Positions 9,910-20,706 of a stretch of DNA of 64,000 nt are shown in pieces; position 1 is the stretch's first letter, and the number at the start of each line of letters is the position of its first letter. The translations under genes were made by a program, and so were the position numbers. Source of the DNA: Pirellulales bacterium (GTDB taxonomy: Bacteria > Planctomycetota > Planctomycetia > Pirellulales > Lacipirellulaceae); NCBI GenBank assembly GCA_019636345.1, contig JAHBXQ010000002.1, forward strand, positions 682,001-746,000, in the 5' to 3' direction. The notes beneath the pieces were generated by a model. That model saw nothing but the letters and a program-made list of their open reading frames with translations. It made no database searches and had not been told where the DNA came from.

Positions 9910-11178
9910 ATGTCCGTCTTGCATCACTCGTCAATGGGTTTCGCCATGCGTTCGAACACCGCGAGCGTCGTCGGCGCCGTTCGTTGGGCTGACGTGTTTC
10001 CTGGGTTGCTGTTGGTGCGGGCCCTGCGGGTCGCCATGTCGCCCGGGGTAATCATCCTGGCGATGCTGGGGGTCGCGACCGTTCAAGTCGGCTGGCGCCT
10101 CGTTGACGCGGCGATCGTCCAGCCTGATCCGGGCCCCTCGTTTTCTCAATTGCAGTCGCCGCCCGCGGTGTTCCCGAGGGTTGCTGACGACGCGCCTGTG
10201 GCCTCGGACCGGCTCTACGAATCGCTCGCGCCGCACATCTGGGTGGGCCCGCTCGTGCGAGCGTGGGCCTGGGCGATTCAGCCGCTCACGCGGCTGGTCG
10301 ACGCAAGCGGGTGGCGACAGGTCGTTGGGTTCCTGCTGGCCGGGGTCTGGACGATCGCGGCGTGGGCCTTGTTCGGCGGGGCCATTGCGCGGATCGCCGC
10401 CCTGTCGCTTGCCCGGGGAGAATCGATCGGACCGCTCGCGGCGCTGCAAGCGGCGGCAACCCGCTGGACCGCGACCGCCGGGGCGCCGACGTTCAGCTTC
10501 TCCTTGATCGCCGCCACATGCGCCGTGCTGGCTGTTGCGGGGTTCCTGATGCGGGTTGACGTCCTGGCGGCCTTGGGAGGCCTGTTCTGGTTCGTCGCGT
10601 TGGCCTTCGGGGTCATCGGGGCGGGGTTGACCCTGTTGCACCTCGTCGGGTTCCCGTTCATGTGGGCGACCGTCGCCGTGGAGCGGACCGACGCCTTCGA
10701 CGCGGTGAGCCGGGCCTGGGCTTACTCCTACTCGCGGCCGCTCCATTTGGCGACGTTCGTCGCGTTCGCGTCGCTCATCGGGCTGTTGGCCGAAGCGGTT
10801 CTCGTGCTCTTGGTCCAGTGGGCTGTCGCGGGGACCGAGTTCGGATTGAGCTGGGGCGCGGGGGCCGAACGAGTCGCCGAGCTCACGGCCGAGGCCGCAG
10901 GCGACGAGCAGCCGGGCGTGCTCCTGGCGGCCGCGGGGCGCGGCATGCGAGCATGGAACGGCCTGCTGTCGGCCGTCCCGCCGGCGTTCGCGGTCGCGTA
11001 TCTGTGGTCGACCGGCGTGGGGATCTACTTGCTCATGCGACGGATGGTCGACTCGACCGAACTCGACGAAGCCGCGTTTGACGAAGGATCCCCCGAGCCG
11101 CGCATTCCCAAGCTGATCGACGATCCGCAAACGGGCGTCCCGCAGGTCGACCCGGCGCCGGAGGGGGCGACCGAGTAA
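9910..11178 (+). CDS. Polytopic membrane protein of unknown function
   Basis: About 422 residues. I do not recognise the family. Hydrophobic segments suggest about six or seven membrane helices: near residues 37-60 (around VIILAMLGVATVQVGW), 137-165, 195-215, 218-252 (possibly two), 280-305 and 352-375. Loops contain GGAIARIAALSLARGE and DAFDAVSRAWAYSYSRP, which may be family signatures. The C-terminal ~45 residues are acidic and Pro-rich and probably cytoplasmic. In-frame ATGs at 9934 and 9946 are equally plausible starts, since none has a clear ribosome-binding site. It is flanked by yacG and by the convergent receiver-like gene. Confidence 0.7.
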   Translation: MSVLHHSSMGFAMRSNTASVVGAVRWADVFPGLLLVRALRVAMSPGVIILAMLGVATVQVGWRLVDAAIVQPDPGPSFSQLQSPPAVFPRVADDAPVASDRLYESLAPHIWVGPLVRAWAWAIQPLTRLVDASGWRQVVGFLLAGVWTIAAWALFGGAIARIAALSLARGESIGPLAALQAAATRWTATAGAPTFSFSLIAATCAVLAVAGFLMRVDVLAALGGLFWFVALAFGVIGAGLTLLHLVGFPFMWATVAVERTDAFDAVSRAWAYSYSRPLHLATFVAFASLIGLLAEAVLVLLVQWAVAGTEFGLSWGAGAERVAELTAEAAGDEQPGVLLAAAGRGMRAWNGLLSAVPPAFAVAYLWSTGVGIYLLMRRMVDSTELDEAAFDEGSPEPRIPKLIDDPQTGVPQVDPAPEGATE

Positions 11179-11223
11179 CGCACCCTTCGCAGTTCGCTCG
11201 CAGAGTCGCCGCTGCGGTGCGCT

Positions 11224-11580
11224 TCAGGTCTGCAGAACTGCTCGCAGGATCTGTTCGGCGTCGCGATCGAATTGGCCGCGGGTGACGACCGCTGCACAGC
11301 CGGCCGCTTGCGCCGCGGCGAGCAACTGCTCATGAACATGGGGGCCGCAGGCCACCAGCGGCGGAGAGTCGGAAGCGGAATGCCAAGCGGCGGCGAAGTC
11401 ACGAATCCCGCTGCCGACGGTTCGCAGATCGACGACGACGACCGCGGTCTCGGCAGCGTTCCAGTCGAGCGCAACGCTGGCCGACCCGGCGGTGACGAGC
11501 CGCAACTCCAACGCCGTCGCGACCCCGGCGAGCCGCGAGGCGAGCATGAGATCGGTGCTGACAAGCCCCAGTTGCATCAT
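11224..11580 (-). CDS. Receiver-like (degenerate CheY-fold) small protein downstream of PII
   Basis: A 118-residue single-domain protein. The pattern LGLVSTDLMLASRL, AVVVVDLRTVG, PPLVACGPHVHEQLLAAAQA and VVTRGQFDRDAEQIL follows the beta-alpha alternation of a response-regulator receiver. A DL sits where the phosphoacceptor Asp would be (VVVDL). The acidic pair near the N-terminus and the canonical Thr/Lys positions are not convincing, so phosphorylation is uncertain. It starts 29 bases after the PII gene on the same strand, so the two are probably co-transcribed. A link to nitrogen or carbon status sensing is inference from that position. The frame extends far upstream, antisense to other genes, but the ATG at 11580 gives a sensible domain start. 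Confidence 0.65.
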   Translation of the reverse strand: MMQLGLVSTDLMLASRLAGVATALELRLVTAGSASVALDWNAAETAVVVVDLRTVGSGIRDFAAAWHSASDSPPLVACGPHVHEQLLAAAQAAGCAAVVTRGQFDRDAEQILRAVLQT

Positions 11581-11609
11581 GGCTCGGTGCTGGGCGGCTC
11601 GTTGAACGC

Positions 11610-11957
11610 CTAGACGGCGCCGGGGCCGATTTGGCCGTCGCTGATTTGGATCGTCCGCTCGAGCGGCAAAACGAAGATTTTGCCGTCGCCGATATTCCCG
11701 CCGCCGGGCGTGCGGGCGACCTTTTCCAGGCACTCGACGGTCCGCTCGACGAAGTCGTCGTTGACGGCGATTTCCAGCGAAACCTTTCGCAACAGGTTCG
11801 TCTTGTACTCCGCGCCGCGGTACATTTCGTCGAGGCCCCGCTGCCGGGCGAACCCCATCGCGTCGGCGACCGTGAACCGCGTCACGCCGATTTGCCGCAG
11901 CGCCTGCTGGACGGCTTCGAGTTTGGTCGGCTGGATGACGGCGATGAGCAGTTTCAT
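11610..11957 (-). CDS. glnK: Nitrogen regulatory protein PII
   Basis: A 115-residue PII signal transducer that senses 2-oxoglutarate and ATP/ADP and controls ammonium transport and assimilation by protein contact. It opens MKLLIAVIQPTKLEAVQQAL. The T-loop region reads GFARQRGLDEMYRGAEY, with the uridylylation-type Tyr at residue 51. The family signature GDGKIFVLPLERTIQI follows. A short TPGGGN insertion precedes it. glnK is used in the broad sense; glnB cannot be excluded, and no amtB or glnA is beside it. It is divergent from the APH-like kinase gene (119 bases between) and upstream of a receiver-like gene. Confidence 0.92.
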   Translation of the reverse strand: MKLLIAVIQPTKLEAVQQALRQIGVTRFTVADAMGFARQRGLDEMYRGAEYKTNLLRKVSLEIAVNDDFVERTVECLEKVARTPGGGNIGDGKIFVLPLERTIQISDGQIGPGAV

Positions 11958-12076
11958 GGGGCGTGGCGGCGGCTGGCCCGCGGCGGAGGTTCTCGGCGTG
12001 GAGCTTAGCATAGCCGACCTCGACAGGCCGACAAGCGGAGCACACTTGCGAACCGGGGCGTGGAGAACGAACCAGG

Positions 12077-13114
12077 ATGATTGGCGACAGCGAAGAACCG
12101 CTGGTCCGTGCCCTGGCCTCTCGGTGGCTTGCCGAGCGGCCGGTCTCGGCAATTGAGTCGCTGACGGTTCCCGGAGCGTTCAGCGGGGCTCGCATCTGGC
12201 GAATCGTCGCGGGAGACGCCGCGTATGCCTTGCGACGCTGGCCCTCGACCAATCCCGGGCGAGCGCGGATCGAGGCCGTGCATCGTTTTCTGCGTCATGT
12301 CGGTCAGCGCGGCGTCCAATTCACGCCCCATCCCGTCTCGACCATGCACGGGGGCACGACGTGGGAGCAAGCCGGGGCGCTGTGGCACCTGGAAACATGG
12401 CGACCCGGCGAGCCCGATTTGAGCGAGCCTTCGGACGAGCCGCTGCGGCAGGCGGCGGCCGCCCTTGCGCAACTGCATCTTGCCGCGGCGACCGGGGCGC
12501 CGCTCGATGAGCAGGGGAGGGGGGCGCGGAACGGAATCTCCCCGACGCTGGCCGAGCGCGCCGCTCTGGCCGAGCGGCTGCTGCGGGGCGAGCTCAGTGA
12601 GATCGCGACCGCGGGCTGGCCCGCAGCCGCTCCGCAGCAGCGGGAGGCTGCGCTGGTCGCACTGGGACAGGTTCGCCGGCTGCTGCCGGAGGTCGTTCGG
12701 CAGTTGCATCCCTGGCTGCGTCGGGAACTGCCCCTTGCGTGGCGCCACGGCGACCCTCGCCGCGAGCATTTTCTGTACGCCGCCGGCCAAGTCGCCGGCC
12801 TCGTCGATTTTGGCGCCGCGTCGGTCGACGCCCTTGCGGCCGATACGGCGAGGCTGCTGGAGAGCTGGTGCGGAGCCGACCGCGAGCGCTGGCACGTCGG
12901 GCAGGCCGCCTACGAGGCAGTCCGCCCGCTCGAATCAGCCGAGCAGGATTCTCTGGAGCCGTTGCGCACCAGCGGGCTCGTTCTGGCTGCAGCGCGGTGG
13001 CTGCGGTGGCTTGGCCCCGCGTCCGGTCGTTTCAGCGGCGCCGCTGCCCAGCCAGGGTGGCGCCGGCTGGGCCGATTGACCGAACGGTTGGCCGCGCTCC
13101 CAACCCAGTTCTGA
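12077..13114 (+). CDS. Aminoglycoside phosphotransferase (APH) / choline-kinase-fold protein
   Basis: A 345-residue protein of the APH superfamily, kinase-like enzymes acting on small molecules. The N-terminal lobe contains YALRRWP, where the Arg/Lys expected in the ATP-binding strand lies. The catalytic loop is WRHGDPRREHF (His224-Gly-Asp226), and the metal-binding DFG-like motif is GLVDFGAAS. In typical members the catalytic loop reads HGDxxxxN. Here the Asn position is His231, which may alter metal binding. A resistance role is not implied; many such genes act on sugars or amino alcohols. It is divergent from glnK. A GC hairpin (13156-13176, seven base pairs) lies 41 bases after the stop, without a T-run. 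Confidence 0.8.
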   Translation: MIGDSEEPLVRALASRWLAERPVSAIESLTVPGAFSGARIWRIVAGDAAYALRRWPSTNPGRARIEAVHRFLRHVGQRGVQFTPHPVSTMHGGTTWEQAGALWHLETWRPGEPDLSEPSDEPLRQAAAALAQLHLAAATGAPLDEQGRGARNGISPTLAERAALAERLLRGELSEIATAGWPAAAPQQREAALVALGQVRRLLPEVVRQLHPWLRRELPLAWRHGDPRREHFLYAAGQVAGLVDFGAASVDALAADTARLLESWCGADRERWHVGQAAYEAVRPLESAEQDSLEPLRTSGLVLAAARWLRWLGPASGRFSGAAAQPGWRRLGRLTERLAALPTQF

Positions 13115-13387
13115 GGGCGTCAGTCTCGTCGAGAACGGCCGCGAACACTGGGGAGCGGGGCGGTGTCTACGCCCCGTTGGAGGCGTCGAGGCGTGGCCTG
13201 GGGGCTTCGTTGCATGACGGACTTCCGCCACGCTTCGCGAGGAGCCTGTGCGACCTCCGCCCGCTGTCACCCGTGGTAGCCGCCCTGCCGGGAGGCGGTT
13301 ATATTGGGCGTTTCTCGGCCCTTCCCATGGGCAGCGTGGGGGGAGGCGGACCGTCGCGATCACAAGCACAAACCACGCGAAGTTGAC

Positions 13388-14401
13388 ATGGTGCGCGTCG
13401 CCGTTTTGGGGGCCAGCGGTTACGGAGCCCGCGAGCTGCTCAAGTTGCTGGTGCGGCATCCTCAGGTCGAAGTCACGGCCCTGACCACCCGGCAGGACTC
13501 CCGTCCCCATGTCGCCGAGGAGCACCCCTGGCTGCGGGGGCTGCTCGATCTCCGGTTGGAGAACCTTTCGCTGGAGGCGGTCGCCGAGCGAGCCGATTGC
13601 GTTTTCTGCTGCCTTCCCCACGCGGCGAGCGCAGAGGCGGTCGCCCCGCTGTTGGACCTGGGCAAGCGGGTGGTCGACTTCAGCGCCGACTATCGGCTCG
13701 ACGATCCGGCCGTTTACCAGACGTGGTACCAGCACGAGCACCCCGACCCCGCGCGGCTGCCGACGACGGTCTACGGGCTGCCGGAGTTGTACCGCGAGCG
13801 GATCAGGCCGGCCGACCTTGTGGCGAACCCCGGGTGCTACCCAACCTCGGCGATCTTGGCGTTGGCGCCCTTGCTGAAAGCGGGGCTCGCCGCGTCTGAG
13901 GGGATCATTATCGACAGCAAGAGCGGCGTCAGCGGCGGGGGACGAACTCCCAAGCCGGCGTTCCATTACCCCGAGTGCAACGAGAGCGTCTCGGCCTACG
14001 GCGTCGGCAGCCACCGCCACACGCCGGAAATCGATCAGGTGCTGACGGACTTCGGCGGCCAACCGACCGAGGTCGTCTTCACGCCTCACCTTGTGCCGAT
14101 GGATCGAGGCATCTTCACCGCAGCGTATGCACTGCCGACCGGCCCCGACGTGACGGCGAACGACGCCTTGGCGGAACTGCGGCGGTTCTATGTCGACGAG
14201 CCGTTCGTCCGTGTGCTCGACGATTTGCCGGCCACCAAGAACGTCGTCGGCGGCAATTGGTGCGACCTGACCGTGCGGTTGGTCCGCGGCCGGTTGCTGG
14301 TGCTGAGCGTGATCGACAATCTGGTGAAAGGCGCTTCGGGCGCCGCCGTGCAGAACCTCAATTTGATGTACGGTTTCGAGGAAACGACGGCGCTGCTTTG
14401 A
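13388..14401 (+). CDS. argC: N-acetyl-gamma-glutamyl-phosphate reductase
   Basis: A 337-residue enzyme of arginine biosynthesis, reducing N-acetylglutamyl-5-phosphate to the semialdehyde with NADPH. The N-terminal Rossmann motif is VAVLGASGYGARELL. The active-site Cys150 lies in NPGCYPTS, and SGVSGGGR and PHLVPMDRGI follow. The C-terminus carries VVGGNWCDLTVR and DNLVKGASGAAVQN, all standard. The ATG at 13388 begins directly at the nucleotide-binding strand. argJ follows in the same direction 213 bases later, so two steps of the acetylated arginine route are together. Other arg genes are absent from the window. Confidence 0.96.
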   Translation: MVRVAVLGASGYGARELLKLLVRHPQVEVTALTTRQDSRPHVAEEHPWLRGLLDLRLENLSLEAVAERADCVFCCLPHAASAEAVAPLLDLGKRVVDFSADYRLDDPAVYQTWYQHEHPDPARLPTTVYGLPELYRERIRPADLVANPGCYPTSAILALAPLLKAGLAASEGIIIDSKSGVSGGGRTPKPAFHYPECNESVSAYGVGSHRHTPEIDQVLTDFGGQPTEVVFTPHLVPMDRGIFTAAYALPTGPDVTANDALAELRRFYVDEPFVRVLDDLPATKNVVGGNWCDLTVRLVRGRLLVLSVIDNLVKGASGAAVQNLNLMYGFEETTALL

Positions 14402-14614
14402 TCGGGGCAAGGTCCCGTGGCGATGCGGTCAACGAGGCAGAACTGGCATTCGACGATTGACGGCGACACGAGCGAGCGATCCGCGGCCCGGAGCAAGCCT
14501 CGCTCGCCGAGCGCTTTCATAGAACCCAACAAAGCACGAGTTGACAAAGCGCTCGTCCCGACCGCGTGTCTTTCGGCAATCGGCTTAGCGACCCAACTCA
14601 GAGAGGAACGATTG

Positions 14615-15808
14615 ATGGTCGAGCATTTGCCGCAGGGATTTCGGTGGGCGGGGGTCCACTCGGGGGTGAAGCGGAATCCGCAGAAGCAGGACTTGTCGCT
14701 GGTGCTTTCCGACCGCCCCGCGACGGCCGCGGGCGTCTTCACCCAGAATCTCGTCTGCGCGGCGCCGGTGAAGCTCTGTCGCGAGCGGGTGCCGGGCGAA
14801 GGGCTGCGGGCCGTCGTCGTCAATTCGGGCAACGCCAACGCCTGCACCGGCGACCAAGGAGATCGCGACGCCGCCGAGACGGCCGGTCACGTGGGGATCG
14901 CCTGCGACGTCGACCCCGCGGCGACGCTTGTCCTGTCGACCGGCGTCATCGGGCGACTCATGCCGATGGATAAGATCGCCGCCGGAGTCGCTCTGGCCGC
15001 AGGGGAATTGAGCGCCACCCTCGAGCACTTCGAGCGGGCCGCGCGCGGCATGATGACCACCGACACGCATCCGAAGCTCTGTTCGCGGCGGATCGAGATC
15101 GACGGCACGCCGATCGTCGTGGCCGGCATGGCCAAGGGCGCGGCGATGATCGGTCCCAATTTGGCGACGATGCTCGCAGTCGTTTGCACTGACGCCGCGC
15201 TGTCGCCCGCCGACGCACAGGCGGGGCTCAAGGACGCCGCCGACGAGTCGTTCAACTGCATCAGCGTCGAGGGGCACACGAGCACCAACGATACGGTGGT
15301 CCTGTTGGCCAACGGCGCCGCGGGGGGGCCGCGCCTTTCCGGGACGGGGCTCGCCAAGTTCCAAGCTACTCTGGTCGAGGTCTGCGAGGAACTGGCGATC
15401 ATGATTCCCAGCGACGGCGAGGGAGCCACGCATTTGATCACCGTCGAGGTTCACGGCTGCCGCACGCGCACCGATGCGGTGAAGATCGCCCGGACGATCG
15501 CCGACAGCCCGCTGGTGAAGACCGCAGTCACGGGGCACGACCCCAACTGGGGCCGCATCGTCTCGGCCGCCGGCTATGCGGGGGTTCCGTTCGACCCGAC
15601 CAAGGTCAGCTTGCTGCTGAACGGCTCGCTGCTCTACGAGCACGGTGCTCCCGTCGTGTTCGACGCCGCGGCCGTTTCAGCGGCGATGAAAGCCGACCGC
15701 AATTGCGGGTTGGTTCTCATTCTGGAGGAAGGCGAGCAATCGGCCCGCTTTTGGACCTCGGACCTGACTGCCGAGTACGTGCGGCTCAACGCAGATTACA
15801 CGACCTGA
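14615..15808 (+). CDS. argJ: Bifunctional ornithine acetyltransferase / N-acetylglutamate synthase
   Basis: A 397-residue ArgJ. It transfers the acetyl group from N-acetylornithine to glutamate, recycling it in arginine synthesis. Members cleave themselves before a conserved Thr; here that is Thr185 in KGAAMIGPNLATMLAV. Other signatures are NSGNANACTGDQG, FNCISVEGHTSTNDT and GHDPNWGRIVSAAGYAG. The ATG at 14615 is preceded by GAGAGGA (14601-14607). Longer in-frame starts from 14417 give no family similarity. Whether it also makes acetylglutamate from acetyl-CoA cannot be told from sequence. Confidence 0.96.
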   Translation: MVEHLPQGFRWAGVHSGVKRNPQKQDLSLVLSDRPATAAGVFTQNLVCAAPVKLCRERVPGEGLRAVVVNSGNANACTGDQGDRDAAETAGHVGIACDVDPAATLVLSTGVIGRLMPMDKIAAGVALAAGELSATLEHFERAARGMMTTDTHPKLCSRRIEIDGTPIVVAGMAKGAAMIGPNLATMLAVVCTDAALSPADAQAGLKDAADESFNCISVEGHTSTNDTVVLLANGAAGGPRLSGTGLAKFQATLVEVCEELAIMIPSDGEGATHLITVEVHGCRTRTDAVKIARTIADSPLVKTAVTGHDPNWGRIVSAAGYAGVPFDPTKVSLLLNGSLLYEHGAPVVFDAAAVSAAMKADRNCGLVLILEEGEQSARFWTSDLTAEYVRLNADYTT

Positions 15809-15826
15809 GCGGTTCGTACGGACTCG

Positions 15827-16414
15827 TCAGCCAAGGGATTGGCCCGGCTCGCTCGGCGCCACGGCCTCGGCTCGTTTTGCCAGCGCTGCCAGCGGGTCGC
15901 CGACGAGGCGATACCGCAGCCACTCCGAGTGCCGCACGGCGCCGAGCGATTCGTAGACGTCGATCGCCGACTGATTCCAATCGAGGACGGCCCATTCGAG
16001 TCGGCCGCCGAGCTGCGCCGCTTCGGCCGCCACCGCCGCCAGAAGCTGCGACCCGGCCCCGCGTCCTCGATACTCGGGCCGCACGAAGAGATCTTCCAGA
16101 TAAATTCCCTCGCGTCCCAGGAACGTCGAGTAGGTGCGGAAGTAGATCGCTGTCCCGACGGTCTCGCCGTCGTCCGTTTCGGCCAACAACGCCGAAGTCG
16201 CCGATTGCGGGCCGAACATCGTCGCCTGCAGCAGGTCCTCGGTGACGACGACCTCGTGCGTCAACTGCTCGTATTCGGCCAACTCGCGGATCAGGGTCAG
16301 GATCGTGGCGGCATCGGAGACGACGGCGGTGCGGATTCTCACACGAGCTTTGAACTCGGCCCGCCCTGCTGCGGGGAGGTCGCCAGCGCTCGGTTCCGGA
16401 GCGGTCTCGTCCAT
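15827..16414 (-). CDS. GNAT-family N-acetyltransferase
   Basis: About 195 residues, of which ~25-175 form a GNAT domain. It begins VRIRTAVVSDAATILTLI and has YLEDLFVRPEYRGRGAG, whose RGRGAG is the acetyl-CoA pyrophosphate loop. It ends with WAVLDWNQSAIDVYESLGA. The arrangement resembles the diamine (spermidine/spermine-type) N-acetyltransferase branch, but the substrate is not determined. The ATG at 16414 starts 11 bases past the cobL stop, suggesting co-transcription. The first ~25 residues are Pro/Ala-rich, and the true start may be nearer the domain. It converges with argJ, 18 bases apart. Confidence 0.82.
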   Translation of the reverse strand: MDETAPEPSAGDLPAAGRAEFKARVRIRTAVVSDAATILTLIRELAEYEQLTHEVVVTEDLLQATMFGPQSATSALLAETDDGETVGTAIYFRTYSTFLGREGIYLEDLFVRPEYRGRGAGSQLLAAVAAEAAQLGGRLEWAVLDWNQSAIDVYESLGAVRHSEWLRYRLVGDPLAALAKRAEAVAPSEPGQSLG

Positions 16415-16425
16415 CTCGAGTTGAT

Positions 16426-17664
16426 CTACGCCTTGCTCGCCGTTACCAGAAACGCCGGGTTGAGGGCGTCGAAATACAGGCGATCGAGTTGTTCGGCCCC
16501 CCGCGAAAGGTTGAGCATCAGCACGGCGACTTCCGCGGCTTTGTCCTTGAGCGCGACGCGAGCCTCGTGGACGCTCTCGAGGCTTCGCACGCTCGCCACC
16601 AGTCGTCCCCCGGAGCGCAGCCGAGCGAAGGCCAGTTCGGCCAGCCGGGCGACCTCGCGGCCGCTCCCCTCGATGAACACCGCGTCGGGAGCGGGGAGCG
16701 ATTCCCAGCACTCGGGGGCACGACCGAGAACGGGAGTCACGTTGCCCACGCCGAACCGAGCGGCGTTCTCGCGGATGAGTTCAATGTCCTCGCCGTCTTG
16801 TTCGATCGCGAATACCTGACCGCCGGGGGAGATCTGGGCCGCCTCGACGCTCACCGACCCGCTCCCCGCGCCGACGTCCCACACGACTCCTTGCGAGCCG
16901 AGCGCAAGCTGGGCGAGGGCCACGGCCCGCACTTCGGCGGGGGTCAACAATCCGTGCTTCGGCTTCGACTGGACGAACAACTCGTCCGGGTTGCCGAACA
17001 GGCTGCGGATCGCCGGGTCGCGAGGTTGGTCGGGGGCGCTCCCTGTGCGGACCAGGATCATCACGTTGAGCGGCCCGAACTTCTGCCCGGCGATGTCGGC
17101 GAGCGAGCCGCGCGTGACGCATTCGTTGCGGGCGCCGAGGTTCTCGCAAACGTAGGCGGTGAAGTAGTCGATCCGCCGATCGAGCAGCCCCCGGGCCACC
17201 GCGTCGGGACCGCACTCTTCGGTCGTGAACAGGCCCGCCTTGGCGACGGTGCGAATTCGCTCGACGACCGCCTCCAGGGAATGATTGGCGAGATTCGTCA
17301 GATACGCCTCGTCCCAGCTTTCCTTCACCCGCGCGAACGCCAACTGCATGCTGCTGACATGCGGAATGATCTCGCAGCGATCCTGCCCCAGCTTGTCGCA
17401 GAAATATCGGGCCAGACCGTAATAGAGCGGGTCGCCCGAGACGAGCACGGCCGTTCGGCCCCGGGCCTTGCCGATCGCCGTCGCCGCGGCGTCCATGTCG
17501 GCGCCCAGGACGAACCGTTGCGCCGAAGTCTGGGGGATGAGCGTCAGGATCCGCTCGGCGCCCACCAGCAGATCGGCGTCGAGGATCAACTGCCGCACGT
17601 TCTGCGGGGCGCCTTCGAGGCCGTCGTCGCCGAGGCCGATGATCGAAACCGGAGGGGCGGACAT
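16426..17664 (-). CDS. cobL: Precorrin-6Y C5,15-methyltransferase (decarboxylating), CbiE-CbiT fusion
   Basis: A 412-residue two-domain enzyme of cobalamin ring synthesis. It methylates precorrin-6Y at C5 and C15 using SAM and decarboxylates the acetate side chain. Residues ~1-200 are the CbiE-type tetrapyrrole methylase (VSIIGLGDDGLEG, VLVSGDPLYYGLAR). Residues ~225-412 are the CbiT-type Rossmann methyltransferase with motif I WDVGAGSGSVSVEAA. Length matches CobL fusions. The ATG at 17664 opens the family N-terminus; longer frames upstream have no similarity. No other cob gene and no obvious cobalamin riboswitch is seen nearby. The GNAT gene follows directly. Confidence 0.93.
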   Translation of the reverse strand: MSAPPVSIIGLGDDGLEGAPQNVRQLILDADLLVGAERILTLIPQTSAQRFVLGADMDAAATAIGKARGRTAVLVSGDPLYYGLARYFCDKLGQDRCEIIPHVSSMQLAFARVKESWDEAYLTNLANHSLEAVVERIRTVAKAGLFTTEECGPDAVARGLLDRRIDYFTAYVCENLGARNECVTRGSLADIAGQKFGPLNVMILVRTGSAPDQPRDPAIRSLFGNPDELFVQSKPKHGLLTPAEVRAVALAQLALGSQGVVWDVGAGSGSVSVEAAQISPGGQVFAIEQDGEDIELIRENAARFGVGNVTPVLGRAPECWESLPAPDAVFIEGSGREVARLAELAFARLRSGGRLVASVRSLESVHEARVALKDKAAEVAVLMLNLSRGAEQLDRLYFDALNPAFLVTASKA

Positions 17665-18014
17665 AGGACGTGGCGCTGTCAGGCGGGAGTCGGGAGGCGG
17701 GAAGTCGCGGCCGTTCTCGAAAGGACCGGGTTGCAATGGCACCTACCAAGGTAACGCTCGCGGGTCGTTCGCTCCAGTCGCGTTGGGCCCAATCCGACCG
17801 ACCCCCGAGCCTGCGTCAACGGCGGCCGCACATTCGCCCCGGCCCTGGTCCGACCGGCGTCGGGGCTGGTCCTAAATTGGAGCGGACGGCGCTGGCCGCC
17901 GGCACGGCACGCGAGGGCCGAGAACACGCTCGCCTTGGCATTTGCCGGAGCGAACAAAACGAGAGCGGGGGGCTCGCGCCCCCCGCTTGTTCAGACGGTC
18001 TCGTTTCGTGCGGA
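17665..18014. other. Intergenic region between cobL and glgX
   Basis: 350 bases upstream of cobL and downstream of glgX, both on the minus strand. The only clear element is the glgX terminator hairpin at 17952-17992. No cobalamin-riboswitch B12-box was recognised. Short frames here have no similarity to known proteins. Confidence 0.5.
17952..17992 (-). terminator. Intrinsic terminator of glgX
   Basis: A perfect 10-bp GC-rich stem (17964-17973 with 17978-17987, four-base loop). It is followed on the minus strand by CTCGTTTTGTTCG, a U-rich tract in the transcript. Outer arms GAACAA/TTGTTC extend it. It lies 22 bases after the glgX stop, the expected place. Confidence 0.8.
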
Positions 18015-20150
<2,136 letters not shown>

Positions 20151-20706
20151 CGGGGCGGATTCAGGACGATCGTCGGCGTCGCCTACATCGAAACCTCCGC
20201 ACGTCCCTGGCGGATCCCGCTTGCGCGAGCGGGGCGGTTCGATACGCTGACGCTTCTGTCCTTCGACGCTCCGACTGTGCGAAAATTAGTTCCTCGCCGA
20301 GCCGCGGCAGACCTTCGCCTGCCGGCCCGTGCTCGTTAACCGCTGCCGCCGCTTCAACATAGCTCGGTCGGACCACCCGCGCCGGCCGCGCCAGTCGGCA
20401 GGGTTCCCGAACCCCGCACGGTGCGCACGCCGGCTTGCCTGGCGACCGGCGCACAACCCGTAGGGACCGTGCAATCGTAACTCGGGAGCCCCTGGAATGC
20501 GACCCGCCCGGCCCCGACAAGTCCCTTGGCGGGGGATCACGACGACACGACGAGCACGACCGAATCAGGAGCTCGCGGGGCTTTGCTGCTCGTCGTGCCC
20601 GTCGTGTCGTCGTGGTTGAGCGCAGGTCGAGGCGGCTCGTTGACACTCCTTCGGCGAGCCCCGTAGAATCGCGACTCAACCCGGGCCGCAACAGTCGCTA
20701 AGTCGC
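20151..20706. other. Intergenic region between glgX and purM
   Basis: 556 bases between divergently transcribed genes, so it must hold both promoters, though I could not place them. Its striking element is the long inverted repeat at 20538-20614. No open frame here resembles a protein. Confidence 0.5.
20538..20614. repeat. Near-perfect 23-bp inverted repeat
   Basis: Arms at 20538-20560 and 20592-20614 match at 22 of 23 positions with a 31-base spacer. The arms are themselves built of CACGACGA-type units. It lies 93 bases before purM. It could be a dispersed palindrome, a hairpin in the purM leader, or a protein-binding site. Nothing in the sequence decides between these. Confidence 0.75.

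Noticed and set aside
12077-13114. Antibiotic-resistance gene
   Set aside because: The APH fold covers many housekeeping small-molecule kinases, the catalytic loop is atypical, and there is no mobile context.
17665-17951. Cobalamin riboswitch ahead of cobL
   Set aside because: No B12-box-like core was recognised in the leader.
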